Assembly (NCBI GenBank): GCA_964521075.1
Contig: CAZFPI010000003.1
Coordinates: 5,187-69,186, forward strand
DNA from: Sterolibacterium sp964521075
Lineage (GTDB): Bacteria; Pseudomonadota; Gammaproteobacteria; Burkholderiales; Rhodocyclaceae
Reading direction: 5' to 3'
Length of the DNA: 64,000 nucleotides
Below are positions 8,121 through 17,522 of this stretch, piece by piece. Made by a program: the position numbers and the translations under genes. The first letter of the stretch is position 1, and the number at the start of each line of letters is the position of its first letter. The notes under the pieces were generated by a model that did no database searches, was not told the DNA's origin, and saw only the letters and a program-made list of their open reading frames with translations.

Positions 8121-8801
8121 ATGTCCGATCTCGATACCCGAACCCGAATTTTGCGTGCTGCCGAGCTTTTGTTCATCGAGCATGGCTTCGAGGCGACCAC
8201 GATGCGTCAGATCACCGGCAAGGCCGGGGTGAATCTTGCGGCGGTTAATTATCACTTTGGTTCCAAGGAAAGCTTGATCGAGGAGGTGTTCCGGCAGCGT
8301 CTGGGCTGGCTCAATGAGCAGTGCCTCAAGCAGCTGGATTTTCTGGAGTCGACTGCCGGGGAGCTTCCTTTGCGTCCCCGGCAGATTCTCGAGGCTTTTT
8401 TTGGTGTGGCTATCCGGTTGGCGGCGGACAAGGAAAATGGCGGGAACAGCTTTATGCGGCTTTTGGGGCGAACTTATGCCGCACCGACGCCTTTTGTTCG
8501 TGATTTCCTCGCGCGGGAGTACGCGGGGGCCGTGCCACGTTTCAAGGCGGCCTTGTTCAAGGCTTTGCCGGATGTGCCGCGCGATGAGATCCTGTGGCGG
8601 TTTCATTTCATGCTGGGTGCCATGTCTTACGCCACTTCGGGTTCGGCTGCCCTGAATTTGCTGGGCGGGCTGGAGGATAGCGATCCGGAGGCTCTTCATG
8701 CACGCTTGATGAGCTTTTTGCTGGGTGGGCTGCGCGCGCCGCTACCGGAAGTGGCTCCGGCACGGCCTGAAAAGAAGGTGGATCAACGCCTGATTGCCTG
8801 A
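8121..8801 (+). CDS. psrA: PsrA-like TetR-family regulator of fatty-acid degradation
   Basis: This 226-residue protein has a TetR DNA-binding domain in residues 1-60: TRTRILRAAELLFIEHGFEATTMRQITGKAGVNLAAVNYHFGSKESLI. The ligand domain contains FMRLLGRTYA and WRFHFMLGAMSYATSG. Both domains resemble Pseudomonas PsrA, which senses long-chain acyl-CoA and represses beta-oxidation genes. ATG 8121 was preferred over the in-frame 8073 because the latter would overlap the promoter and operator described at 8060-8102. The three genes downstream encode a complete beta-oxidation set, which agrees with the assignment. The exact ligand is not visible in the sequence. Confidence 0.85.
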   Translation: MSDLDTRTRILRAAELLFIEHGFEATTMRQITGKAGVNLAAVNYHFGSKESLIEEVFRQRLGWLNEQCLKQLDFLESTAGELPLRPRQILEAFFGVAIRLAADKENGGNSFMRLLGRTYAAPTPFVRDFLAREYAGAVPRFKAALFKALPDVPRDEILWRFHFMLGAMSYATSGSAALNLLGGLEDSDPEALHARLMSFLLGGLRAPLPEVAPARPEKKVDQRLIA

Positions 8802-8889
8802 TCGGGGAATTTTGCATCTGTCTGTTCCGTCGGCTCATTCCCGGCGGATTGTTTGATCGAGTCTGGAAATTTTTTGGAGGAGCAAGGAT

Positions 8890-10680
8890 ATGGCCCACTA
8901 CACCCCCCCTTTGCGCGACATGCAATTCGTCATGCACGAACTGCATCATGTCGAAGCCGAATTGCGGAAATTGCCTCCGCATGCCGATATCGATGCTGCC
9001 ACCATCGACCAGATCGTCGAGGAAATGGGCAAGTTTTGCAGCAAGGTGCTGTTTCCGCTGAATCACAGCGGTGATCGTGAAGGTTGTCATTTCGACCGTG
9101 CGACGCAGACGGTGACTACTCCCCGGGGGTACAAGGAGGCGTATCGGCAGTACGTCGAGGCGGGCTGGCCTTCGCTGGGCTGTGATCCGGAATATGGTGG
9201 CCAGGGGCTGCCGCATGTGGTCAGCAGCGCGCTGCTGGAAATGCTCAATTCGGCCAATCAGGCCTGGACGATGTACCCGGGCTTGTCGCATGGGGCCTAC
9301 GCCTGCCTGCGCGCGCATGGCACACCCGGGCAGAAGGCACTTTACCTGCCCAGACTGATCGGTGGCGAGTGGACGGGAACCATGTGTCTGACCGAGCCGC
9401 ACTGCGGTACGGATCTGGGCTTGCTACGCAGCAAGGCCGAACCGCAGGCCGACGGCAGTTACCGGATCACCGGCGCGAAAATCTTCATTTCTGCCGGTGA
9501 ACATGACATGTCAGCCAATATCGTTCATCTGGTGCTGGCCCGTCTGCCCGATGCGCCTGCGGGCACACGCGGCATTTCGCTGTTCCTGGTTCCGAAATTC
9601 CTGCCGGATGCCAGTGGCAACCCGGGGGCGCGCAATGCCATTGCCTGCGGGGCCATCGAGGAAAAAATGGGCATTCATGGTAATGCGACATGCCAGATGA
9701 ATCTGGATGGCGCGACAGGCTGGATGATCGGCGAGCCAAACAAGGGGCTCAATGCCATGTTTGTCATGATGAACGAGGCACGTCTGGGGGTGGGCCTGCA
9801 ATCGCTGGGTTTGACCGAGGTGGCTTACCAGAACGCCGTTGTCTATGCCCGCGACCGCATCCAGATGCGTAGCCTGTCTGGCGTCAAGGCTGCAGATCAG
9901 CCAGCAGATCCGATCATCGTGCATCCCGATGTGCGGCGCATGTTGCTGACGGCGCGGGCCTATGCCGAGGCAGGGCGCGCTTTCGCTATTTTCGTGGCCC
10001 TGCAAGGTGATCGCGAGACAAAACACCCTGATCCGGCCGAGCGCGAGGAGGCGGCGGATCTGCTGGCCTTGCTCACGCCCATCGTCAAGGCTTTCCTGAC
10101 GGATAACGGCTGGACCGCCACGACGGAGGCTATGCAGGTTTTTGGCGGCCATGGTTACATCGTCGAAAACGGTATGGAGCAATACGTTCGCGATGCCCGG
10201 ATCAACATGATTTATGAAGGGACGAACACCATTCAGTCACTCGATCTTCTGGGGCGGAAGATTTTGCATGATGGTGGCGCGAAACTTCAGAAATTCGGGG
10301 CATTGGTGCAGGCCTTCATTGCCGAAAACGCGGGTAAAGAGGCAATGAAGGAATTTGTCGAACCGCTGGCCGATCTAGGGGACAAGCTGACCAAACTGAC
10401 CATGGAACTGGGCATGAAGGCGATGCAGAACCAGGATGAAGTGGGGGCGGCTGCCGTGCCTTACCTTCGCGTGGCCGGTCATCTCGTTTTTGCCTGGCTA
10501 TTTGCCCGCATGGCGAAAATTGCACTGGAAAAACAGGATTCTGGCGATGTCTTTTACAGGACGAAACTCGCCACGGCACGTTTTTACTTTGCCCGCCTGC
10601 TGCCGGAGACTGCCATGCTGATCCGCCAGGCACGCTCGGGGGCGGCCTGCCTGATCGATCTCGAAGCCGAACTCTTTTGA
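8890..10680 (+). CDS. Acyl-CoA dehydrogenase (long, about 600-residue type)
   Basis: This 596-residue flavoenzyme would introduce the trans-2 double bond into acyl-CoA. Family segments are CLTEPHCGTDLGLLRSKAE (flavin/substrate region), MGIHGNATCQM, NEARLGVGLQSLGL, VFGGHGYIVENGMEQYVRD and MIYEGTNTIQ, where Glu443 is the expected catalytic base. After about residue 450 there is an extra C-terminal domain typical of the longer family represented by Pseudomonas PA0506/PA0508, rather than short FadE forms. A strong Shine-Dalgarno GGAGG lies just upstream. It follows the PsrA-like regulator and precedes the hydratase/dehydrogenase by 15 bases, so it is likely the first catalytic gene of the operon. 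Confidence 0.93.
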   Translation: MAHYTPPLRDMQFVMHELHHVEAELRKLPPHADIDAATIDQIVEEMGKFCSKVLFPLNHSGDREGCHFDRATQTVTTPRGYKEAYRQYVEAGWPSLGCDPEYGGQGLPHVVSSALLEMLNSANQAWTMYPGLSHGAYACLRAHGTPGQKALYLPRLIGGEWTGTMCLTEPHCGTDLGLLRSKAEPQADGSYRITGAKIFISAGEHDMSANIVHLVLARLPDAPAGTRGISLFLVPKFLPDASGNPGARNAIACGAIEEKMGIHGNATCQMNLDGATGWMIGEPNKGLNAMFVMMNEARLGVGLQSLGLTEVAYQNAVVYARDRIQMRSLSGVKAADQPADPIIVHPDVRRMLLTARAYAEAGRAFAIFVALQGDRETKHPDPAEREEAADLLALLTPIVKAFLTDNGWTATTEAMQVFGGHGYIVENGMEQYVRDARINMIYEGTNTIQSLDLLGRKILHDGGAKLQKFGALVQAFIAENAGKEAMKEFVEPLADLGDKLTKLTMELGMKAMQNQDEVGAAAVPYLRVAGHLVFAWLFARMAKIALEKQDSGDVFYRTKLATARFYFARLLPETAMLIRQARSGAACLIDLEAELF

Positions 10681-10695
10681 CCGGAGGAATATCTC

Positions 10696-13083
10696 ATGAG
10701 CCGTTTCATTGTCCGAAAAGTCGCTGTCCTGGGGGCGGGCGTGATGGGGGCGCAGATTGCCGCGCACTGCGTCAACGCCAGGGTTCCCGTCGTTCTGTTT
10801 GATCTTCCCGCGAAGGAGGGGCCAAAGGATGGCGTCGTTCTGCGTGCGATCGACAACCTGAAAAAACTGAACCCGGCCCCCCTGGGCAACTCCGGGGATG
10901 CGGATTTGATCCAGGTTGCCAATTATGACGACCACCTGGCTTTGCTGGGTGAATGCGATCTGGTGATCGAGGCCATTGCCGAGCGCATGGACTGGAAACA
11001 CGATCTTTACAAGAAGGTCGCCCCGCATCTGGCCGCGCAGGCCATTTTCGCCACCAATACCTCCGGCCTGTCCATCAACGAGCTGGCCAATGGTTTTTCC
11101 GACGAACTGAAGGCGCGTTTTTGCGGGGTGCACTTCTTCAACCCGCCGCGCTACATGCCGCTGGTCGAGCTGATTCCGACGGCGAAAACCCGGCCGGAAA
11201 TCCTGGATCAGCTCGAAGGTTTCATGACGACCACGCTGGGTAAAGGTGTCGTGCGGGCCAAGGATACGCCCAACTTCATCGCCAATCGTGTCGGTATTTT
11301 CGGCATTCTGGCCACGATTCACGAGGCCGAAAAATACGGTCTGGGCTGCGATGTGGTCGATGATCTGACCGGTGCGCGTCTGGGCCGCGCCAAGTCCGCT
11401 ACTTTCCGCACGGCGGATGTGGTGGGGCTGGATACCGTGGCGCATGTCATCAAGACCCAGCGCGAACATCTGCCCGATGATCCTTTCCAGACCGTTTATG
11501 GCACGCCAGCTGCCCTGGAAAAGCTGATTGCCGGGGGCAATCTCGGGCAAAAGAGCGGCGCGGGATTTTTCAGGAAGGTTGGCCGGGAAATCCATCGTTT
11601 CGATACCGCCAGCGGCAGCTACGTTCCAGCGGGCGGGAAGGGGGATGAGGGCGTCCTGAAGATACTCAAGGAGAAGGACGTCGCCCGCCGCATGGCGGCA
11701 CTGCGTGCTTGTGATCACCCCCAGGCGCAGTTTCTCTGGGCTATTTTCCGCGATGCTTTCCATTATGTTGCCGTGCATCTGGATACCATCGCAGACAGCG
11801 CGCGCGACATCGATTTTGCCATGCGCTGGGGTTATGGCTGGACAACGGGGCCCTTTGAAGTCTGGCAATCCGCTGGCTGGCAGCAGATCGCCCAGTGGGT
11901 CAAGGAAGATATCGAGGCCGGACATGCGCTTTGCTCGGCCCCTTTGCCTGCCTGGGTTTTCGATGGCCGCAGCGGGGTGCATGGTAACGAGGGTTCCTGG
12001 TCGGCTTCGCAAAAACGGAATCTGCCAAAGAGTGATCTGCCGGTGTATCGCCGTCAGGCTTTCCGCGCATCTTTGGCAGGCGAGACCGGCAACGATGCCC
12101 GTACGGCTGGCGTGACGGTGTTTGAGGACGAGGCTGTGCGTTTGTGGCATCAGAATGACGATGTGCTGGTTTTTTCCATGAAAACCAAGATGCACGTCAT
12201 CGGGCCGCAGGTGATCGAGGGGCTTAACCGTGCCGTGGCTCTGGCTGAGAAGGATTACCAGGGGCTCGTGATCTGGAATACCGATGCGGCAGATGGCGGA
12301 GCCTTTTCCGCCGGTGCCGATTTGCAGGCCGTGCTGCCCTTGTTCATGTCCGGCGGGGTCGAGGCCATCGGCCCGGTGGTGCACGACCTGCAACAAGCCT
12401 ATCTGGGCATGCGTTATGCCCAGGTGCCTGTCGTTGCGGCTGTTTCCGGGCTGGCACTGGGCGGTGGTTGCGAGCTGCTGCTTCATGCCGATCGTCGTGT
12501 GGCCGCTCTGGAATCCTATATTGGTCTGGTGGAAGTCGGCGTCGGTCTTGTCCCGGCTGGCGGGGGGCTCAAGGAAGCTGCCCGCCGTGCAGCCCTGGCA
12601 GCACAGGGGAATGATCTGCTGCAGTTCCTCAAGGGTAACTTCATCAATGCTGCCATGGCCAATGCCTCGAAGTCGGCCATCGAAGCCCGGGCAATGGGTT
12701 ATCTCGCGGCTGATGACATCATCGTCTACAACCCTTACGAGTTGCTGAATGTCGCCCGGAGCGAAGTCCGCGCGATGTCTGCTGCGGGGTATCGCCCGCC
12801 GCTGCGCCGGGCCTTCCCCGTCGCTGGGCGTTACGGCATTGCCACGATCATGGCGCAGCTCGTCAATATGCGTGATGGCGGTTTCATCTCGGCGCACGAC
12901 TACACGTTGGGCGCGAAAATCGCCGAAATCGTGTGTGGTGGCGATATTCAGCCCGGCAGCCTGGTCGATGAGCAATGGCTGCTCGACCTCGAACGCCGTG
13001 CCTTTATGGAGTTGCTCAATCACCCCAAGACCCAGGAACGCATCATGGGCATGATGCAAACCGGAAAACCGGTGCGGAATTGA
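10696..13083 (+). CDS. 3-hydroxyacyl-CoA dehydrogenase / enoyl-CoA hydratase (FadN-like bifunctional enzyme)
   Basis: This 795-residue fusion has its dehydrogenase first: NAD-binding VLGAGVMGAQIA near the N-terminus, then ATNTSGLSINEL and CGVHFFNPPRYMPLVELI with the conserved His. A C-terminal crotonase domain follows, with GLALGGGCELLLHADRRVA around residues 583-603 and GLVEVGVGLVPAGGGLKE. The order is opposite to classic FadB/FadJ and matches the FadN type. It would hydrate enoyl-CoA and oxidise the hydroxy product in the second and third steps of beta-oxidation. The gene has a good GGAGG site and sits between the acyl-CoA dehydrogenase and the thiolase. Confidence 0.93.
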   Translation: MSRFIVRKVAVLGAGVMGAQIAAHCVNARVPVVLFDLPAKEGPKDGVVLRAIDNLKKLNPAPLGNSGDADLIQVANYDDHLALLGECDLVIEAIAERMDWKHDLYKKVAPHLAAQAIFATNTSGLSINELANGFSDELKARFCGVHFFNPPRYMPLVELIPTAKTRPEILDQLEGFMTTTLGKGVVRAKDTPNFIANRVGIFGILATIHEAEKYGLGCDVVDDLTGARLGRAKSATFRTADVVGLDTVAHVIKTQREHLPDDPFQTVYGTPAALEKLIAGGNLGQKSGAGFFRKVGREIHRFDTASGSYVPAGGKGDEGVLKILKEKDVARRMAALRACDHPQAQFLWAIFRDAFHYVAVHLDTIADSARDIDFAMRWGYGWTTGPFEVWQSAGWQQIAQWVKEDIEAGHALCSAPLPAWVFDGRSGVHGNEGSWSASQKRNLPKSDLPVYRRQAFRASLAGETGNDARTAGVTVFEDEAVRLWHQNDDVLVFSMKTKMHVIGPQVIEGLNRAVALAEKDYQGLVIWNTDAADGGAFSAGADLQAVLPLFMSGGVEAIGPVVHDLQQAYLGMRYAQVPVVAAVSGLALGGGCELLLHADRRVAALESYIGLVEVGVGLVPAGGGLKEAARRAALAAQGNDLLQFLKGNFINAAMANASKSAIEARAMGYLAADDIIVYNPYELLNVARSEVRAMSAAGYRPPLRRAFPVAGRYGIATIMAQLVNMRDGGFISAHDYTLGAKIAEIVCGGDIQPGSLVDEQWLLDLERRAFMELLNHPKTQERIMGMMQTGKPVRN

Positions 13084-13099
13084 AGACAGGAGAACAAAA

Positions 13100-14296
13100 A
13101 TGACCCAGCAATTACAGGATGCCTATATCGTTGCCGCAACGCGTACGCCGATTGGCAAGGCCCCGCGTGGCATGTTGCGTCATGTGCGACCGGATGATCT
13201 GCTCACGCGGGTTTTGCAGGCGGTTGTCGCCCAGGCACCGGGGCTTGATCCCGGGCTGATCGAGGATGCCATTGTCGGCTGTGCTTTCCCGGAGGCGGAG
13301 CAGGGGCTCAATGTTGCCCGGGTGAGCGTATTGCTGGCCGGTTTGCCGGAAACAGTGGGCGGGGTGACAGTCAATCGTTACTGCGCTTCGGGCTTGACGG
13401 CGGTGGCAATGGCGGCGGATCGCATCCGCACAGGGCAGTCGGATGTCATGATCGCTGCCGGTGTCGAGTCAATGTCCATTGTGCCGATGATGGGCCATCA
13501 TCCTTCGATGAACATGAATGTTTTCAGGGATGAAAACATCGGTATGGCTTATGGCATGGGCCTGACGGCCGAGAAGGTTGCCCAGCAATGGCAGGTGAGC
13601 CGCGAGGCGCAGGATGAATTTGCCCTGCAATCGCATCAGAAGGCCATCGCCGCCCAGCAGGCCGGGGAATTCAGGGACGAGACGACGCCGGTCGAGGCGA
13701 TCGAGCGCGTTCCCAATCTGGCGACGGGCGAGATCGACGTGAAAACACGCCTTTGCACCCAGGACGAGGGCGCGCGCGCTGATACAAGCCTGGCCACGCT
13801 GGCGAAGCTGAAGCCGGTATTTGCCGCCGGAGGGAGTGTGACAGCAGGGAATAGTTCGCAGACTTCCGATGGGGCCGGAGCCTTGCTGCTCGTGTCCGAA
13901 AAAATCCTCAGGCAATTCAACCTGACGCCGCTTGCGCGTTTTGTTTCCTTTGCCGTTCGGGGTGTCGCACCGGAAATCATGGGTATTGGCCCTTCGGCAG
14001 CCGTTCCCCTGGCTTGTCAGCGGGCGGGCATTACGCAGGATCAGCTCGACTGGATCGAGCTTAACGAAGCCTTTGCCGCGCAGTCGCTGGCTGTGCTGAA
14101 GGATTTGCAGCTGGACCCTTCCCGGGTCAATCCGCTGGGCGGAGCCATTGCGCTGGGGCATCCCCTGGGGGCGACGGGGGCTATCCGTGCCGCTACGGTG
14201 GTGCATGGCCTGCGCCGCCGCAATCTCAAGTACGGCATGGTTACCATGTGCGTGGGCACGGGCATGGGGGCTGCCGGGGTTTTCGAGCGGGTCTGA
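13100..14296 (+). CDS. Acetyl-CoA C-acyltransferase (beta-ketothiolase)
   Basis: This 398-residue thiolase carries the full catalytic set: nucleophile Cys95 in NRYCASGL, His354 in GGAIALGHPLGATG and Cys384 in CVGTGMG, with NEAFAAQ between them. It would cleave 3-ketoacyl-CoA to acetyl-CoA and a shortened acyl-CoA, completing the cycle run by the two preceding genes. It lies 16 bases after the bifunctional enzyme, with an AGGAGA ribosome site. It converges with the metal-transport permease 26 bases away; no terminator hairpin is obvious between them. Confidence 0.95.
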   Translation: MTQQLQDAYIVAATRTPIGKAPRGMLRHVRPDDLLTRVLQAVVAQAPGLDPGLIEDAIVGCAFPEAEQGLNVARVSVLLAGLPETVGGVTVNRYCASGLTAVAMAADRIRTGQSDVMIAAGVESMSIVPMMGHHPSMNMNVFRDENIGMAYGMGLTAEKVAQQWQVSREAQDEFALQSHQKAIAAQQAGEFRDETTPVEAIERVPNLATGEIDVKTRLCTQDEGARADTSLATLAKLKPVFAAGGSVTAGNSSQTSDGAGALLLVSEKILRQFNLTPLARFVSFAVRGVAPEIMGIGPSAAVPLACQRAGITQDQLDWIELNEAFAAQSLAVLKDLQLDPSRVNPLGGAIALGHPLGATGAIRAATVVHGLRRRNLKYGMVTMCVGTGMGAAGVFERV

Positions 14297-14321
14297 GTCT
14301 GATCCGGAAGAAGGTTTTGGC

Positions 14322-15116
14322 TCATGCCCGGGAAGCATTTTCCGGTGCTTCGCGGCGTGAGCCTGCCGCAACCGGCAGGCTCACGGCAGCCAGCATCAGC
14401 ACGATGGTGGCACCTGCCGGCAGGTCGAACAGGGCAGAGCCTAGCAGGCCGGCTGCATATGCTGTGATTCCTGTCGCGTAAGCCAGCCACAAGCGGTTCC
14501 CTGCCGCGAGGGCGGGCAGGATCAGGCTGGCAAATACCAGATATACGCCGACGACCTGTACCGAGGCTGTGACGATCATTGCGAATAGCAGATAGAAAGC
14601 CAGTGGTGCGGCGCGTGTGGCGCGCAGCATGTACCAGGCTCCCAGTACGGCTGCCGTCATGATTGCCAGTGGCAGCAGGCTCTCCCAGGTGCTCCAGAGA
14701 ATCTGGCCGACCAGGAGTTCTTGCATGTGTTCGCTGCCGTGGGGGTCTTTGGCCAGCATCAGGATCGCGGCGCAGGCAGCGACGACGAAGGAGGCACCGA
14801 TCAGGGCTTCCTGGTGTTTTGGTGTGTGTTTTTCTGTCCAGCGCAGCAGTAGTGCGCCGAGCAATGCCGCCATGATGGCGGTGAGTTGCACTGCCCAGCC
14901 GGCGGGGTTGCCGTTTTCTTCACCGATGCCCAGGCCGATACCCATGCTGTGCGCGATGATGATGCCCAGCCCGGCAAACTGGGCGATGGCCAGATCCATG
15001 AAGATGATGCCGCGCTTGAGCACTTCCGTGCCTAGCGGTACATGACTGGCCAGCACCAGCAGCCCGGCTGCGAAGGCCGGGAGCAGGATGCTGGCTTGCA
15101 GGCTGTCTGCGTTCAT
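14322..15116 (-). CDS. ZnuB-like metal ABC transporter permease
   Basis: This 264-residue protein has about eight hydrophobic helices and the ABC-3 family features PLGTEVLKRGIIFMDLAIAQFAGLGIIIAHSMG near the start and VQVVGVYLVFASLILPALAA in the middle. These permeases import zinc or manganese. Its start overlaps the stop of the substrate-binding gene by four bases (ATGA), so the two are translationally coupled. No ATPase gene accompanies it in this cluster, which is unusual for a ZnuABC-type set. The specific metal cannot be read from the sequence, but the neighbouring outer-membrane protein favours zinc. Confidence 0.88.
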   Translation of the reverse strand: MNADSLQASILLPAFAAGLLVLASHVPLGTEVLKRGIIFMDLAIAQFAGLGIIIAHSMGIGLGIGEENGNPAGWAVQLTAIMAALLGALLLRWTEKHTPKHQEALIGASFVVAACAAILMLAKDPHGSEHMQELLVGQILWSTWESLLPLAIMTAAVLGAWYMLRATRAAPLAFYLLFAMIVTASVQVVGVYLVFASLILPALAAGNRLWLAYATGITAYAAGLLGSALFDLPAGATIVLMLAAVSLPVAAGSRREAPENASRA

Positions 15117-16021
15117 CGCGCGGCCTCCGTCAGACGGTCGAGAATGTCGTCATAGAGGGAGATCAGGTCGTGTGCACGTTCGGAGGATCCGACGGTGAAG
15201 GGCAGCGTGACGGCCTTCAGGTTTCCTTTGGCGGCAATCCATTCACTGGCTTTGGGCGACAAGAATCCGGCGCGAAGAATCATCTTTGCCGGTTGGGCAC
15301 GCAGACGTTCCAGAATTTGTGCCAGGTGGGAGGCAGAAGGCTCGATACCAGGTTTGGGTTCCAGATCGGCAATGACATTGAGCCCCAGCCAGTCGACCAG
15401 ATAAGACCAGCTTTTGTGTTGCACCAGAACTGGCACGCCTTTCAGGGTAGCCCCCTGTTTTTCCCAGCGTGCGATGGCTGCCTTCAGACGGGTGGAGAAA
15501 TCGGCCTGGCGGCTCTTGTAGTCGCTGGCTCCGGCAGGATCGAGCTCGGCCAGCTGCTTTGAGAGTGCTTCAGCGACGTATAGCAGTTTGCGCGGATCGA
15601 GATGCAGATGGGGGTTGCCCGCAGCGTGAACATCTCCCTGTGCCCGGTCGGCTGCGGCGGGTTTTTCAAGCAGCTTGACGTAGCGCGCTGCTTCGAAATA
15701 GCCCGGTTGCCCCGGTTGAATCGCCGGATTTGCCGATTCGCGCAGCAGCAGCGGTAGCCAGCCTGCCTCCAGCTCGGCCCCCGTGCATACCAGCAGGTCG
15801 GCCTGCCGTGCCCGGGCGATCAGCGAGGGCCGGGCCTCGATGTGATGGGGGTCCTGCATGCCGGTGGTGGCCGAGCTGACGACGAGACGTTCGCCTCCGA
15901 TTTCTCGTGCCAGTGCTGCCCATTCGGGCTCGCAGGTCAGCACCTTGAGGGCGGCCGCCGCCGGAAGGGGCAGTAGTCCTGTTGTCAGGATGAGCAGGGT
16001 GAATCGCAGGGCTTTCATCAT
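15113..16021 (-). CDS. ZnuA-like periplasmic metal-binding protein
   Basis: This 302-residue cluster-9 substrate-binding protein has a clear signal peptide (ALRFTLLILTTGLLPLPAAAA). Candidate metal ligands are the histidines in QDPHHIEARPSL, in NPHLHLDPRK and in VLVQHKSWSYL. The His-rich loop typical of many ZnuA proteins is short here. It would deliver Zn or Mn to the ZnuB-like permease. Two tandem ATGs follow a GAGGAG site; the first was taken. It sits seven bases after the outer-membrane protein gene, so the four minus-strand genes from 17837 to 14322 appear to form one operon. Confidence 0.9.
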   Translation of the reverse strand: MMKALRFTLLILTTGLLPLPAAAALKVLTCEPEWAALAREIGGERLVVSSATTGMQDPHHIEARPSLIARARQADLLVCTGAELEAGWLPLLLRESANPAIQPGQPGYFEAARYVKLLEKPAAADRAQGDVHAAGNPHLHLDPRKLLYVAEALSKQLAELDPAGASDYKSRQADFSTRLKAAIARWEKQGATLKGVPVLVQHKSWSYLVDWLGLNVIADLEPKPGIEPSASHLAQILERLRAQPAKMILRAGFLSPKASEWIAAKGNLKAVTLPFTVGSSERAHDLISLYDDILDRLTEAAR

Positions 16022-16028
16022 TTTCTCC

Positions 16029-17450
16029 TCAATAACGGTGTGCGCCGTGCGCGCCGAGGCTGTGGATGTATTGCAGCGTCACCTGCCTGTCGATGACGCC
16101 GGACATTGCCTTGTCGTATGCCAGTTGCAGACGGAAACGCGAAAATTCGCTCGGCGAGTAGTCTGTCATCAGGCTGTGGCGTGTGGGTCGATGGTCCATG
16201 GTCGCCAGTGGCAGGGCGGAGAATTCGACACGTCCCGGATTGAGCCTGTCGTATCGGTAGCCGGTACGCCAGCCGTGCATGAACTGATAAACAGCCTGGG
16301 CGTACCAGCCGTGTTGTCGTGATTGGTAATCTCCCGCCGTACCGTTGCAGGCACCACCTTCGGCCCGGTTGTCCGCGCAGCCCAGCTCGCCGTGTTCGAC
16401 GCGGCGGAAGGCTTCAGCCTGCAGCTTGAGATATTGCTCCCGGGCATTGCCGTCGGGGGCCCATTTCCAGACGAAATCGGCCAGCCAGGTTGAAGATTTT
16501 CCGCTGAATGTGGTTTTTGCCTCGATCCCGGCTGTATCTTCCAGATGCGCTTCGCGCAGGCGGGGCTGGCTGGCCAGATAGCTGAGGCCAGCACGCCAGC
16601 TGTGGGACAGGCCGATATCGTCGCCGCTATGCGCGAAGGCTGCCCAGCTTGCAGCACCGTTACGATTTCCACCGGCAGGCGAGCCGGGGAAAGACTGGCC
16701 GCGACCGACCTCGATGCCGAACTCCCGGAACGAATCGCTGGGCATCAGCCATTTCAGCTGTACACCATCCTGGCGCAGGTTTTCACCGAACAGCACACGT
16801 TGCAGCAGGCTGGCATCGGAAAAATCCCAGGCGTGCGGGTGCTGTTCGTTGGCATAGCCGATGCCGGAGAGGAAACGCCCTCCCCGCAGGCTCAGTCCAT
16901 TTCCGAGACTTGTCGACTGGAACCAGGCTTCCTCGACGTTGACCGCGTCGTCTTCGACTGAAAAATTGGCATGGCCGCGCCACATCGGGTCGATGTTGGC
17001 GGAGAGCGTTAGCTCGCTGTGGCCCAGCGTGAAGCCACGTTCGCCGCCGTCGTGTGCATGATCGGGCGCAGCAGGCATGAAACCGTTGATCTGCCGGTTC
17101 TGGATGTTCTTCTGTCCGAGGTAAGCCCCTTGCAGTACCAGCGATATTTCAGGGTTGAAGGCGGTGGCTGCGGTACTGGCAGCCTGGAGTGGAGCGGGGG
17201 CTGCGGGGGGCGTTACGGGCTGCATGGGCTGCGTCGGCTGGCTTGCCAGGCGTTCTTCACCAGCTTCGAGTTTTTTCAGTCGCGCCTCGTATTGTTGTTG
17301 CAATGCCTTGAGTTTTTGCTCGAATTCGGCGCGTAGCTGTTCTATTTCGCTATTGGCCAGGGCAGCTCCGGGCATGGTTAAAGCCAGTACCAAAAGAGCG
17401 TGCAATGGGAGATGCAATGGGGCATGAGATGCCCGATGACCGAGTTTCAT
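16029..17450 (-). CDS. Outer-membrane beta-barrel protein of the metal-uptake operon
   Basis: This 473-residue exported protein has a signal peptide (HALLVLALTMPGAALA), then a coiled-coil segment (SEIEQLRAEFEQKLKALQQQ onward). A Pro/Ala linker and a long region of alternating residues, aromatic-rich and ending in Tyr, are typical of an outer-membrane barrel. No TonB box or plug domain is evident, so it is porin-like rather than TonB-dependent. In relatives such proteins sit with ZnuA/ZnuB and are annotated as zinc-regulated outer-membrane proteins. ATG 17450 (MKLGHR) was chosen because it gives a proper signal peptide; an upstream in-frame start would add 22 atypical residues. Confidence 0.75.
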   Translation of the reverse strand: MKLGHRASHAPLHLPLHALLVLALTMPGAALANSEIEQLRAEFEQKLKALQQQYEARLKKLEAGEERLASQPTQPMQPVTPPAAPAPLQAASTAATAFNPEISLVLQGAYLGQKNIQNRQINGFMPAAPDHAHDGGERGFTLGHSELTLSANIDPMWRGHANFSVEDDAVNVEEAWFQSTSLGNGLSLRGGRFLSGIGYANEQHPHAWDFSDASLLQRVLFGENLRQDGVQLKWLMPSDSFREFGIEVGRGQSFPGSPAGGNRNGAASWAAFAHSGDDIGLSHSWRAGLSYLASQPRLREAHLEDTAGIEAKTTFSGKSSTWLADFVWKWAPDGNAREQYLKLQAEAFRRVEHGELGCADNRAEGGACNGTAGDYQSRQHGWYAQAVYQFMHGWRTGYRYDRLNPGRVEFSALPLATMDHRPTRHSLMTDYSPSEFSRFRLQLAYDKAMSGVIDRQVTLQYIHSLGAHGAHRY

Positions 17451-17522
17451 CCTGTGTATTCCTGTTGTGAAAATGGACAGGGCACGCCCGCCGCGTGGCG
17501 GGAGCACCATTGGCAATCGACT

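Noticed and set aside
10498..13059. 853-codon open frame antisense to the hydroxyacyl-CoA dehydrogenase/hydratase gene
   Set aside because: It mirrors the codon pattern of the real gene in a GC-rich genome; composition is His/Gln/Arg-rich with no motif.
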